This document shows, in pieces, positions 41,779-52,680 of a stretch of 64,000 nucleotides of DNA (positions within the stretch are counted from its first letter, which is position 1; the number at the start of each line of letters is the position of its first letter). A program made the translations under genes and the position numbers. The notes beneath the pieces are model-generated. The model was not told the DNA's origin. It was given only the letters and a program-made list of their open reading frames with translations, and searched no databases. The DNA is from Opisthorchis felineus (Eukaryota; Platyhelminthes; Trematoda; Opisthorchiida; Opisthorchiidae): assembly GCA_004794785.1 (NCBI GenBank), contig SJOL01006432.1, forward strand, positions 210,065 through 274,064. Reading direction: 5' to 3'.

Positions 41779-42636
41779 GCACACAATCATAATTTGCGAA
41801 GGCCCTTCTCTTGAGACTATTCGCTACGCCGACTCCAATCTATGTTTCGCACTGCGACAGCTCATCGAGACGGAAAGCAGAAATGCTAACCTCACCATTG
41901 AATAACGCATTCACACACTCTTCCACCTTTATGAGTGGACGCCGCCCTTTGGACTGCTCATAAGACGATACAGTTCTTTTTGAGAAAAGTCCGCACCATC
42001 ACTACCGCGAATGACTCACCACAACTTGATATCAGCTGAACAGACCAGTCATGCGGACTGTAGGCTTTTGATTAGATCTGTAATATGCACTAAAACAGTG
42101 TAGGGCAGAGGACGAATCCTTCGGGTGCGCCGCTGTGGATAACCCGTTTTGTTGACGTGCCTTCCTTTAATCTGGTAGAATTGGGTTAATTCTGGTGCAA
42201 TCCAGGCTGATGGAGGTAAAACAAACCTTTCTTCACCAACTGTTCCTGAGTTCCAATTCTCTTCAGGAACCCATGCACTTTGACCCAACCTGTCCGTACA
42301 CCGAATAAACTCATTTCAACATGAATTTGCCCATAACTGGACATTCGGCCTTGTCCAAGCTGAATCGCGCGTTTAAGATTCTCGTCAACTGGATGTGCTT
42401 CACAAAGGCCGCCTCATATTTTAGTTGCAGCGATATTCGGGATACCTCTGTATATCTTCTTGACGGAAAACTAATACTGCGAAACCCAACGACCAGGTTT
42501 GCTCTCCTTGGTGCTCATTTGGTCAGTAGGTTCCTAATAAGTGTTTGTTGCTAGAGTAAAACATTTAGTCATATGCTGCAGCCTCACATTTGACCAAGAT
42601 TCATTCCTCATCACAGGGTGTTGTAAACATCTACAC
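41779..42636 (-). repeat. Dispersed repeat, copy A (longer), coding-like on minus strand
   Basis: This segment is a diverged copy of 46,729-47,218, in the same orientation. The shared blocks include TCATCGAGACGGAAAGCAG, a stretch around GTATATCTTCTTGACGGAA, and TTTGGTCAGT. Copy A has about 290 extra bases between the first two blocks (within 41,890-42,250) and about 55 extra bases near 42,380. Read on the minus strand, both copies preserve AFRLDE, QCET and NSLKR, and further upstream ILNARFS and TDR followed by WVPE, with many differences at third codon positions. The repeat therefore probably derives from a protein-coding element read right to left. Copy A has a stop just after QCET. The family is not one I recognise. 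Confidence 0.7.
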
Positions 42637-45600
42637 AAGCGGGCTCGAGAGGATATTCGCCAGTTACATGAGTTTCGAAGGATGGATGCCTTCAGTTCCA
42701 GTCTATCTGTATGGCTTCAGTAACTTTAGGTACTTCAACATCACTTCTTCATCAATGTCTTACTCAGTAAGCCTGGATTACGTGAAATAAAGTGGAAAAA
42801 CGATCGTGCTCGCATGGAATGCTCTTTTTTTGAATTTGCTACACTTGTGAATCTGTCCATAGTAGTCGCACCATTCTACCATATATTTGAGATGACCACA
42901 TGCGCAGTTATTTTATCTGAAACACCTCAGTTGTGCCTCAAACGTAAGTCGTGTTTTTGAATGCAGCTGTACTCTCTCAAGGACGTAAAAGCCTGGCAAA
43001 CCTTTACCACTACATCTTAAACTTGTTCACACGCCGTTCACATCTGTGACTTTTGCGGCCGAGTCGACGACAATCGCTGCTATTTCTACCTCATCTAAAG
43101 GGACTTTCAAATTGTTACCTGGTTACGAGTGCAGGGATATACAGCTGTATTGCAAAATCCTCAACTCATGTATACTACTGCCTAATGATAAAAGTATCTC
43201 AGAATGACAAACATGCAAGTCCTCTGTTAGAAGTACCAAATCGGGGATAACAGATGATTTACGAGTAGGCCCCGTGCCCTACTACATATTCTGATATAAG
43301 TCTAAGAGGGTCTTGTGGATTTCATATGTGTACTAATCAGCGCAAGTCCTACAGCTATTCGTGAACGGGTCAATAGTGTCAGCACCGAAATCCTCCCATG
43401 TGAGTCAATGTCTACGATTGGTGGAGTGCTTCTGGTTGCTAATCAGTGTCGGTGGTTATGATGCATCTCAATCTAAATAGGTTTCACCTATGTTCCCATT
43501 AACCTCATGAGATAATTTCGTTTTACACCATACCTACTTGTCCACTTTGTCAGGATAGCAAGACGCACTTAAGAGTTCTGAGCTGTAGCCACCACGGAGA
43601 AAAACTCGAACTCGTTCTCCATTCCTGGGGGCGCGATCACAATGGAACATATTAAAGTAATCCAGATTGACCTCCAAATCGGGCATATCACCAGTCAGCC
43701 AAGTTCCCGCAAATCATAAAACTGATTTCGAAATTAAAAGCAGCCCATCACGCTTGCCTGTGGTGCTCCAGATGTTCATAATCACATTCATGTCACAGTG
43801 AGAGGTCGTAAATAGAGGTTGTAGATTCTTCGGAGAGGGCGCACCCAATGTAGGTGGTGTCGGGGGCAATCGTATTTGTGACAGTCGGTGAAATGTTTGA
43901 AAACACCCAATTAATTAGGCTGTTTTCTCAGCCTTTTTGCTCAAAGCTCTCCGAGGGGACTTCGAGTTAAGCCCCCTATTTTGGATCATCCTAACGAAAA
44001 ATGCTAACAGCTAGACATTTTAGTTAGCACTTGCGTTTGTATACGGTTGATGCGTCCGTCGAGGCAGAAACAATGACTCTTGGGCACCCGAAATGCGTTA
44101 GACTATTATCTGGTCAGCTTTCAAGGGGGATAAGCGGCTTTAAAGTACAAGGATGTCGTAAAGAAGTCTCCTGCATTTAGGATCATGCTGGTCAGATAAC
44201 GCTGAATTTTACCCTTCCCCTCCTCTGATCTATCAGACAAGGGGCATTTTTCTCACGACGTCAAATTTTACGCCAATGCTTGGGATGGCATGGGGCGGTT
44301 TATATGTGAGGTAGTCTGGGCTCTCGAATCTATTTTCTGAGGTCGGAAATTTGAACCGGGGCCTTGATGTTCTAGTAATTTACTACCCTGTTGCTTTGGT
44401 GTCGAGACCATGACAGTTGCAGTATGTATGGCTCACTTGCGCCGATGAGATTCCTTACGCCAAGTCTAGGTGCTTTTATTAGGTTTTATTTTGCCTATGG
44501 CAGCAACTGAAGGGTTCAATTAAAGATTCACTGCTGCTGTGTTTAGACGCTGTATGGCATTAGTTAATGTGCACCACATCCAAATAGCATTTGTCCTGGT
44601 TAATATTGGCTTTGCGTTCGTGTGTTTGCAGAAGTTTAGCACACTGGTTATCAGTAAAGTAGCAGAGGCGATTATCCGCCTACCTGGTGCATTTTTCACG
44701 TTGCAGGGTGTTGGACGTCAGGACCAACTTCTCCGCGCAAGCTGAGAAATGAAGCGCTTCCATATCTTGAATAAATTACAAGCCTAGTGTGAAACGTAAA
44801 TGCATGCAACTGACAATTTGATTGGAGAAGAACACAGTCAAATGTGCCTTCGTGGATGACGCTTCCCTTGTTTTCTATCATCAGTCAAACGAGGAAATTG
44901 TTTTGTCACTTCTGGAATGTATTTCCAACATGTGGTATCCGTATAGAGTCACTGTAACTGCTAAAACAATGGCAGCATACTGCTAAAACAATGCAAACAA
45001 TAAGTGGACGATACACGTTAACCGAAACGTCTGACACGCTGTACACTGCGGAATAAATGACCATTCTTTGAACAGACTTTTTTTAGATTTACGCTTCCAA
45101 TATATTTGGTTTGCCTAGAGTCCCTCCAAAGATCGACCCGATTCTGAAAATGATTAGTAAAACCATCAAGCGGCGTCAACCACTGCAACCTATTTACTCG
45201 GGCTCTCAGTTCAAACGTACACAATCGCAGTTATGAAATGCGGTTGCATGCATACTCACATTTACGCCCTTGTGTAATTCACCGCCTTGACACACTTCAT
45301 CTGGACCTCCACTGGCTTATCCCGAAAGAAGTAGGTTCTTCATATGGTACTCGTTACAGAGTAAACTGAACGACAGCAAATCGTTAGCTCCCGCGTAATC
45401 GCAAACATCAAAGCAAATCTGGGAGGAAGGAATTCAGTGAACAAATTGGGTGACTATTATCCGGTAGCAGATTTCCGGGAAGGCATCTAATCTTAAGGTG
45501 ATGGGACGCTCAACAATGTCAAACATTCTTTGCGGCAAATTACATTAAGGGGGTGACAGGAAGGTTCAAAACTCTCCTCTACTTGCGTAAACGCTCAGTA

Positions 45601-46728
45601 ATGCAAAACGAAAGCAGCACTCTTATCTATGGGGGAGAAGTTTTTCAAGCAGCAGTGCTCAGAGTACCTGGCGCTACACAGCTGTTCGATGTTTGACACA
45701 GCCCCAGTAAATCAACCTCATCCAGTTCACGTGGATTCACTGTAACCTTCCAATAACCCGAGGCATTGAAGCTATCTACTTCCGTCTTGTGCAATCACTT
45801 CTGCTGTAGTAACTGCCCAACGTGCTATCAGTGAATGCTCACCTGATTGTTTCCAGTAAGAATGACACAACATAAATGAACGTCAGAAATAGTATGGTAG
45901 GTCATTCTCACCAGTTCACCGTTTTGTCGACAAAAACAGAGGCATCAATGTCTCCATGGTTCTGACGTAGCGATTAGCGATCAGACGTTTCCAACCAAAT
46001 TGTTGAGCTCAGCAAACAATTGGATCAAGAACTGGACAACCTGTTCCGCGAGCCTTGCCTCCGATATCCCGATGCTCTTCTTGTCAATCCGCAGCTTATT
46101 ACGTTGTTTCCCTTAGTTTTTTCAGTATCTCCATTCAACCAATGAAATTTCTGTTCACTTGGTTCAATACTCAGGTCAACATTCCCGATTGCAGAACAAC
46201 AGTCATCAGTACTTGCTTCCGTGGCCAGTAGGTGCAGCTGGAAAATGCGTTTCGCATCTGTCCCCTCATGGCCTTGCAGTTACTAGTGCCGCACGCCTCT
46301 CCAATGCGCAAAAATATTTTCGTCAAGCAACCATACATTTGTCTCTGGCAGCGAGATCCAAATAGTATCAAAGTGGTGCGAAAACCTCAGGTGTCACAAA
46401 GACCTTGCGAGTCTTCTGCTTCCGACAACTGCAACAATGCAGCCTTCATCGATAGTCTCTACACATCGCCGCGGTAACTGACAGTTCCGATCCAAAGTCT
46501 CGTGTTATTCGTCGTAAAACAAGTAAGTCAACCCATCCGCAACCCATCGACCTAATGTGCTGCAGTGTTGTATTCTCTCTACCTGTCACAACTCCCCTCG
46601 TATACACACATTCGCTGGTCAACTACGGTAGTCCGGATGGGGACAAAAATATGCCAGCGAAGCACTACAGTAGTTGCCGATATCCCTGATAAAAAAGGTA
46701 AGTATGCTGGCAAGTGAGGAATTGCCAG
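42637..46728. other. Non-coding stretch, one small repeat and a weak B-box-like site
   Basis: No protein family is recognised. ACTGCTAAAACAATG occurs twice, at 44,957-44,971 and 44,979-44,993, a 22-bp-spaced local duplication. Near 44,335-44,365 the minus strand reads GGTTCAAATTTCC, which resembles an RNA polymerase III B box, but I could not pair it with a good A box. Otherwise the stretch shows only short chance frames. Confidence 0.5.
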
Positions 46729-47218
46729 GTGCACAATCCCAATTTGCAAAAGCTCCTCTCTTGAGGCTATTCTCTACCACGAGTCCAATCTCTGTTTCGC
46801 ACTGCAACATCTCATCGAGACGGAAAGCAGCAATGCTAAGCTCGCTCTTGACTTGTAGGTTTGTGCACGCTTCTACAGTTAACACCGATTATTCCTGCGT
46901 TAAACTTAATATGATTCAATTCAGGAACCCACACACGTTTAACATACCGGTCAGTACGCGAAATAAGCTCATTTCCACACTAATTTCCCACTTAATCCAC
47001 GCTGAATCTCGCGTTCAAGATATTCGAGATATCACAGTATATCTTCTTGACGGAATGCTGCTACTCCAACATCCAACGTCCAGGTTTTCTCTCCTTAATG
47101 TTTATTTGGTCAGTGGGTTCCTATTAATTGTTTGTTACCAGAGTTTAACATTTATCCAAATATTGCAACCTCGCATGTGACCAGAATTCGTTCGTCGTCA
47201 CAAGATGTTGTACATCTT
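46729..47218 (-). repeat. Dispersed repeat, copy B (shorter), coding-like on minus strand
   Basis: This is the partner of the repeat at 41,779-42,636, with the same order of conserved blocks but a shorter centre. On the minus strand the frame at 46,619-46,885 is open through AFRLDEMLQCETEIG and NSLKRGAFANWDC, with no stop where copy A has one, so copy B is the better-preserved version of that part. Upstream on the same strand, TDR and WVPE recur. The plus strand also carries a 168-codon frame at 46,674-47,180, which I take as a shadow because the conservation pattern favours the minus frame. Function unknown. Confidence 0.7.
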
Positions 47219-47652
47219 ATTAGACACTGTGGTCAGGGATCCAGCAATAATCCTAGCAATAACCCATTACGGCCATCGCAGCAACCAACCAAGGCCGATT
47301 CCTTTAGAGGCGAACACTATGAAGCATACACGGGCATAACCTCCACACACCTATGCACGCTGGTCGCATCTGACTTCCAAAAAACATTATAAATTTGTTA
47401 ATCACAAGACATGATGGATATCCCAAATAACGTTGCACTTGTCTCATGTTAATCTAATTGTTGAAATTCTTGAAAAATGTTACCGACGGCAACTGGAAAT
47501 TCTGTTTATTACACCCATTCCTTTCTTCTGTATTTTGGCTTTAAACCTCCATACTATACTCCACGTGGCGCTCAATCTGCTGGACAAAATGCACGCATAT
47601 TTTGGCCCTGAACTCCTAAGTGCCACCTAAGATTAAGCTAAGACCTTGTTTG
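47219..47652. other. Short non-coding gap before the inverted-repeat element
   Basis: No family or structured motif is recognised between the end of dispersed repeat copy B and the 9-bp duplication that opens the DNA transposon at 47,653. Confidence 0.6.
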
Positions 47653-47661
47653 GTCAAACCA
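47653..47661. repeat. Left target-site duplication of the MITE-like element
   Basis: GTCAAACCA, identical to the nine bases at 48,411-48,419 and directly abutting the left terminal inverted repeat. Exact identity suggests the insertion is not very old, or that these bases have escaped mutation. Confidence 0.85.
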
Positions 47662-47685
47662 GGTAGTCGATTCATGCACAAGCCA
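47662..47685 (+). repeat. Left terminal inverted repeat of the MITE-like element
   Basis: 24 bases beginning GGTAGT and continuing with the perfectly conserved CGATTCATGCACAAGCCA. Against the right end it differs only at positions 3, 5 and 6, close to the tip. Confidence 0.85.
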
Positions 47686-47783
47686 AACTCAAACAAATGA
47701 TTGGCTGGACCGAGTCACTTGGTCCACACTCGAACATACGACTGCTTAGCCGACGGCTTAGCTGCTTAACGGATGTTTCCCGT

Positions 47784-47856
47784 AGCTTGGTGGCCTAGTG
47801 GGATAAGCTTGGGCGCAACAGCCGGCGTGTTCGCGTTCAAATCCGGGAGACGTCGT
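47784..47856 (+). ncRNA. tRNA-like head (tRNA pseudogene or tRNA-derived SINE fragment) inside the MITE-like element
   Basis: TGGCCTAGTGG at 47,791-47,801 matches the RNA polymerase III A box of tRNA genes, and CGTTCAAATCC at 47,834-47,844 matches the B box, apart from its first base. The 32-base gap between the boxes is normal for a tRNA. The acceptor and T-arm strands pair poorly, so this is not a working tRNA gene. It is either a decayed tRNA or the head of a tRNA-derived SINE, families known in flatworms. It lies inside the inverted-repeat element, so it was either captured by it or inserted into it. Confidence 0.45.
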
Positions 47857-47959
47857 CCGACTCCTTTTCAACTTTCCCCGTTAGCACGTTTTTTCGCAGG
47901 ACACTACTGCCTTTGCCGATCAACTAAGGTGAAAGCAGCTTAAAGTTCGGAGTGTAAAA

Positions 47960-47988
47960 AGTCTTGGATATGTTACATATCCAAGACT
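47960..47988. repeat. 29-bp palindrome, 14-bp perfect arms with one central base
   Basis: AGTCTTGGATATGT is followed by a single T and then its exact reverse complement ACATATCCAAGACT. It is the longest perfect inverted repeat I found in the window and sits near the middle of the 749-bp transposon. It could extrude as a cruciform or fold in a transcript, or be the footprint of a smaller nested event. Confidence 0.9.
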
Positions 47989-48316
47989 ATAGTTAAGTTT
48001 GTATCGAGATTTCCGAAAGCACAACTGTCGAGTTCCTGTCAAACTTTTATTGGAAGAAATGATTTGTGTAGACAGAAACAGGTTGTTCGAAGAAAGCCAA
48101 GTTGATGGAGGGCACTTTAAGGTACGTGGATACGTTTCGTGATGTTAAGTTTACTTACTCATTTTTATTAGACGTCAAATTGTACATATTTCATGCGGAG
48201 AAGCAGAGATCTCCTGCAATAAATACTTTAAATTGTTTAATGCTATTTTTTCGCTTGCACTGACAGTCCACCTTTCCTTGGTTTATACGCTTTAACCATT
48301 TAACTCGTTTTTTTCT

Positions 48317-48403
48317 TGGCTTGTGCACAAATGCAGTTTGGACGCGCGCGCTTCCTGGCTTGTGCACAACTAACCAATCAGAATGCTGGCTTGTGCATGA
48401 ATC
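48317..48403. repeat. Three direct copies of the TIR core at the right subterminal region
   Basis: TGGCTTGTGCACAA occurs at 48,317-48,330 and 48,356-48,369, and TGGCTTGTGCATGAA begins the right TIR at 48,387. Spacings are 39 and 31 bases. Repeated subterminal copies of an end motif are common transposase-binding arrangements in DNA transposons. A CCAAT sequence lies between the second and third copies at 48,374-48,378. The left end has only one copy, so the two ends are not symmetric. Confidence 0.8.
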
Positions 48404-48410
48404 GCATGCC
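48387..48410 (-). repeat. Right terminal inverted repeat of the MITE-like element
   Basis: Read on the minus strand it begins GGCATG and continues with the same 18 bases as the left end. It is immediately followed by GTCAAACCA. Confidence 0.85.
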
Positions 48411-48419
48411 GTCAAACCA
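48411..48419. repeat. Right target-site duplication of the MITE-like element
   Basis: GTCAAACCA, identical to 47,653-47,661 and abutting the right terminal repeat. Confidence 0.85.
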
Positions 48420-51400
48420 TTATGAATACTGCCGCTAAACTGAAATCCGCGCCGAAAGTAACGATCTAGGGCCAATTGAAACGAAGCCCAGCATGACTAC
48501 TGCAGGGTAGGTTTCTGTCTCTTCGCATGTGTGAACGTAGTTGCCTAATCGTAACGCAGAATTTTCCCTCCCAAACAGCAGTTGAATATGTCGTGTAAGA
48601 GTGCCGATTTAGCTGAATCCATAGTTGTCTGGGGATTGACTCAAACAACTGTTTGTCGGAAACCTTAATTCACTAGTTACAAGGTAGTGGAAGTGATTGC
48701 TGCCGGGTGTCCTCGGATGTAGTTGGCCGAAAATACACCCTCCTTGTCAATGAGACGGAGCCAGTGGGCACACCAACCAGCGACCACCTTTGTCGGCTTC
48801 AGCGTGAGTGAAATCTGAGGCGGTCTCTGAATCTAGATGAAAGCCATCTATAGGAATTAAAGATGTCGTATATAATCGACTTCGCAGTGCATCACCAGGC
48901 GACTCAAGTTTGGGATGCAACCTCGTACTCTGATTTCAATGCTAATCAAGGTATGCCACGAAAAGATGAATATTGGTTGAAGGAGCAAGGTCAGCCCATT
49001 CCAGGTAATTCTTCGATGTCTTGCCGCGGTCGATGATTAGGCCAGCTTTTCTACCTGTTTGTAAAATTGCCCCCTACTTATAGGATACACAGCGGAAACG
49101 AAAGTTTCCGATTAATTTTGTAGAATTGGTGAAACGCAGCTTTTGAGAGCATGGCCCTTGGCTTATGTAGTAAAGCCTTCAGGAGAAAGCAGTGTCCTGT
49201 AATCCTGCTGGGTCCGTTTTTGTAAAAGACAGGTATATTTGTGTGGATCCATGATTTCGACCGGGAAAATCCCAGGGATTTTTAGAAGTGCTTGGACGTC
49301 AGATCTGAAGGAGCTGGTTCGCCGAGAAGCACGATGGCCTCGAACGTTTCTAGACACCCTCTGATTCAAGAACCATGACATAAGTGGTGTCTCCTTGAGC
49401 TTTTTCTGCCCCCGAAAATCCAGGAGCACAGAAGGAATGTAGCCGCAGGGCTGGTGCAGCTTCTTCGGGATGGCAGATATAGCGCTCGCAAGCAGTAAGT
49501 AAAACTATAGTAAAGAGCGTATTTCACAAAAGGCTGGTTGAAATTTCTTCAGGCCCAGCAATTTCTAAGAATGGCCACTCTTCCAAAAATTGGGTGAAGC
49601 GGTGTTGAAAGAACAGAGAGGACAGTAGTCGACCCCGGTTTTCAGGTCTTGGTAGTAGCACGTCGGGTGCTGACCTCGACGTTTGTGGTTACGGTAGTGA
49701 AGCTAATGGGTAGTAGTGAAACATTGTGAGCTGGAACACATTGGAGGGGTCTGGTAAGCATCCGGAGAGAGTCCTGCTTAGAAAAGCCAGCTGAGATCGG
49801 GGTTCCAAAGTGGTGGCATTGGGGCCATCTGGATTCTCAGATAAACATGATCTCTAGAGTGCAACAGTCACACTGAAAGAGCATTTATTGAGCACGCTCT
49901 GACTCTGACGTACTGAGTTAACTCTTATTTAAGTCTCCATGACGAGCGAGACTTCGCCTGTTCAGCAGTCACACAGGGAACAAAAAAAGCTTATGTTTTG
50001 GGCTTTTTGTGAACGTGCCTCAGGAATACTGGAGGTAAGTTTAGATTAAGAAGCCATGTCCAGGAAGTTTTTCGGCGTTTTCGTTTCAAGATCTCAAGAA
50101 CATTGCAAATACCATTAGCATCTGCTTTGTAAAGGTCTAATTCGGAGGACTCGGCTCTTTTATCTGTTGACGTTGTCGGCGTTCTTTGCTCTTGGAAATT
50201 TATCTACTTGTATGCCATTTTCACCGGGTCGAGCCCATCATGTTGGACGCCAACATAAACAGGGATAGCTGCAAATGATCTCCAGGCTTCACATAAACCT
50301 AAACACCCAAAACTTCACGGAGGTGGAAAATTTCAGATACCAAGAAGCTGGAAGCAACTTAGTTATGGAACGCAGCGGTTTCTTCACGCTATAGGGATAG
50401 TAATGCCTAATTTGGGCTGGACTGGACTGTTTCTATCAGGTGCGTCAACTCTGACTTGAGGCCTTTCCAGCATCTTCTCAGTGAGGCGGGCTGCGAGCAA
50501 AATGCTCAAGAATCCGACAAGAATGATGAAACGTTTGCCTCGCTTCGGTTTCGGAGCCAAGATGTGGCAACTAGCGACACATTGAATGCCTTATCACGGT
50601 GTGCTGAAAGCTCACTATGGTTGTGGATATCGGAGGTTTGAACGTACACATGACGAACTTAGCGCATCTGAGACCCATCTAAGTTGTCGAAGTGGATTAT
50701 ATTCGTTTCATGCAGCGAACCACAGCAGAAAGTTTTTATGCAGTAGCCACTTGAGAAAGACTTAAATTGTCTGAATGCGTGGTGCTTCCCAACAGCATGC
50801 AAGCCATAAATTCACATTATTCATGTCATCCTGCATAACTTATAACGCGGATCATTCGGAAAGCCTGTGTGGATTCTGACCACGCACTTGTCCGGAGTCA
50901 GTATCTTATTCCTTTTTACAGCTGATTAAGGTAAGGACTACTCCGTTAGCCACCAGAATTTTCACGGTTCATGGAGTCAGCCAAATTCGCCAAACTCCAT
51001 CCGCTGGAGGCTTCTTCAGCCTTTCTAACTTCGGACGTCAGCACCCGCTGGTGCAAAATCGTCACAAATCGCACAGCTCTTGGAGTTTTACCTGTGACAA
51101 AGCGCTGCCGGCTTGATCAACCACTGGATGTCAGAGAGAACAGTGGCGCTGCTTGAATTTTTGGGAAACGTTCCCGCCAGCCCCAAACACAATTCCGTCC
51201 GAATAACCATAGAAGTGCGAAGTGACATTAAGCCTGCACGCAGTCGGAGAACAAAAATGGTAAAGAAGTGAAAGAGGCGGAGACTTTCTTGGGCGCCCAG
51301 AAAGCAATTCGGCCAGTTCACGCAATCCGCCCCTGAAAACTGCGTGTGAGCAAACCATCAGTGGGTGGGTTAGCTCGATGATCCTTGCTTGTGAAGGTCG

Positions 51401-51965
51401 CATCGGCCACTGGGTTGAGCACGGCTGACAACGAGGCTCGTGACGACCTAATGTCACTCATTTGGATTTGGAAGCTAGGTAGGTACCCTGGAGGCTACAC
51501 CAGTATTCCCCTAGGGCCGGGAGAGTATATGCATGTCCGATGACCTCCAACCCGCTTTTTTGAAGGATGTTTGAGGCATCATGTTATCGGTGTTTATCTG
51601 GTCTATTCGCCTTAGTCTGATAAAAGGGATTATCCCAGGCAACAATGGGTCATGTGGTAGCGGCCGTCATGAATACGGAGCTCGCTGTACGGCAGGCATA
51701 AGGGGATCAGATTTGCTGCAGTTGTGATAATTGTCCTGATTCCCTGTTGCCTTACGTGCTCACGAAGCATTGGCTTGAAAGTAGTAAGTTTAATTCCGCT
51801 TACGTGTGAGCGGTACTGACCATTGTTTTGCAACCTTCTTGGCGGCAGGACAGCGCCATACGTAGGAACAATCCACAATTTTGTTGACCCCTTGATTTCC
51901 GAGGGATATTTGGCATTGTTGATTGCTCTGCCCTTTATAATACGTTTTCCCAGCATTGAATACAA
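48420..51965. other. GC-richer non-coding stretch with one possible short exon
   Basis: No family is recognised with confidence. At 49,939-50,034 (+) a 32-codon frame opens with ATG and ends GGAG directly before GTAAGT, a consensus splice donor; it reads MTSETSPVQQSHREQ and on to SGILE. It could be a small first exon, but there is no supporting acceptor or second exon. The frames at 49,163-49,429 (-) and 50,456-51,156 (+) have no motif I know. Part of 51.1-51.95 kb may be 5' sequence of the non-LTR element that follows, though I cannot show it. Confidence 0.4.
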
Positions 51966-52680
51966 TGAATGATGTACGGGTGTGAGAGAATACTGAGAGA
52001 TCCTAAAAGGCTTACGCGCAAAAGATGACGTCCGACGTGGATGTCCACCGTCTCCGTTTCCATTCAATATTGTGAGCAACGACGTAAAGAAAGGAACGCC
52101 ACAACGTCCTAAAACTCTGCTGACAAAAACCTTGTCAAATTGTAATATACGGACGACCTCACTGCCACCATCAATGGAGCAAAAGAGACGCTGATGTATT
52201 TGGATGGGCTGACAAATATCATTGCGCCCTATGGCATGCGCATTGTACGCATAAGGCGTGTGGTAATGCTCCTGGCAATGCAGTCATTCAATACACCATA
52301 TACAACCGAAGGAGAGGCAATTGACTTTGTGAACTATTCTACTAAACTTGTCAGTTGTGTGCGCCACGGTCATAGTGTCAAAACTGAACTTAGTGCACGA
52401 ATATCTAGGACTTGGATCATGGTCGCTAAGCTGGGGCACTTACGGCGGCAAAGTGATATATCGCTCGATTTCAAGTGATCATGTGGCAGACCACGGTATG
52501 AGCTACTTTGTTGTACAATTCTGAAACTCAGACTCTGCGGAAGGCGAGGCTGAGTGGTTTTCAGATCTTTGAATCGGTACCATATCTCGTGTAGATAGGC
52601 GAACCCATAAGAGGATGCTTAAGAAGTGTCGGGCACATAAGTTGGAGGCTTTTGCCCGGCCCCAACACCTGAGTGTTTAA
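51966..52680 (+). pseudogene. Non-LTR retrotransposon reverse transcriptase remnant
   Basis: This is a decayed LINE reverse transcriptase, spread over at least two frames. DDVRRGCPPSPFPFNIV is encoded from 52,024, matching the family's G-V-R-Q-G-C-P-L-S-P-F-L-F-N motif. Just after a stop, in another frame, YTDD at 52,146-52,157 keeps both catalytic aspartates of the Y-x-D-D box. The same frame runs on through YLDGLTN, EAIDFVNYSTKL, ELSARISR and LGHLRRQSDISLDFK to a stop at 52,476-52,478. Past it, fragments such as ATLLYNSETQTL and GHKLEAFARPQH fit the post-RT region to about 52,680. The order is that of flatworm LINEs of the RTE/CR1 type; I do not commit to a clade. Fingers, endonuclease and 3' tail are not recognised, so both ends are uncertain. 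Confidence 0.75.

Larger units (their letters stand above)
47662..48410. mobile_element. Non-autonomous DNA transposon (MITE-like), 749 bp, 24-bp TIRs and 9-bp target duplication
   Basis: Both ends are defined by sequence. The left terminal repeat (47,662-47,685) and the reverse complement of the right one (48,387-48,410) match at 21 of 24 positions, including the unbroken 18-mer CGATTCATGCACAAGCCA. Each end starts with GG. Immediately outside both ends is the same nine bases, GTCAAACCA (47,653-47,661 and 48,411-48,419), a perfect target-site duplication. Further inside, TGATTGG on the left faces CCAATCA on the right. The right subterminal region repeats the TIR core twice more. No transposase frame is present, so it would rely on an enzyme made elsewhere. 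A 9-bp duplication suits Mutator-like, Merlin-like or Rehavkus-like superfamilies; I cannot choose between them from the ends alone. Confidence 0.85.

Noticed and set aside
44330..44410. Minus-strand B-box-like GGTTCAAATTTCC, possible second SINE
   Set aside because: No convincing A box at the right distance and no tRNA-like pairing.
51630..52079. 149-codon minus-strand open frame
   Set aside because: Its 5' part is antisense to the LINE reverse transcriptase motif at 52,024-52,075 on the plus strand, so it is best explained as a shadow.
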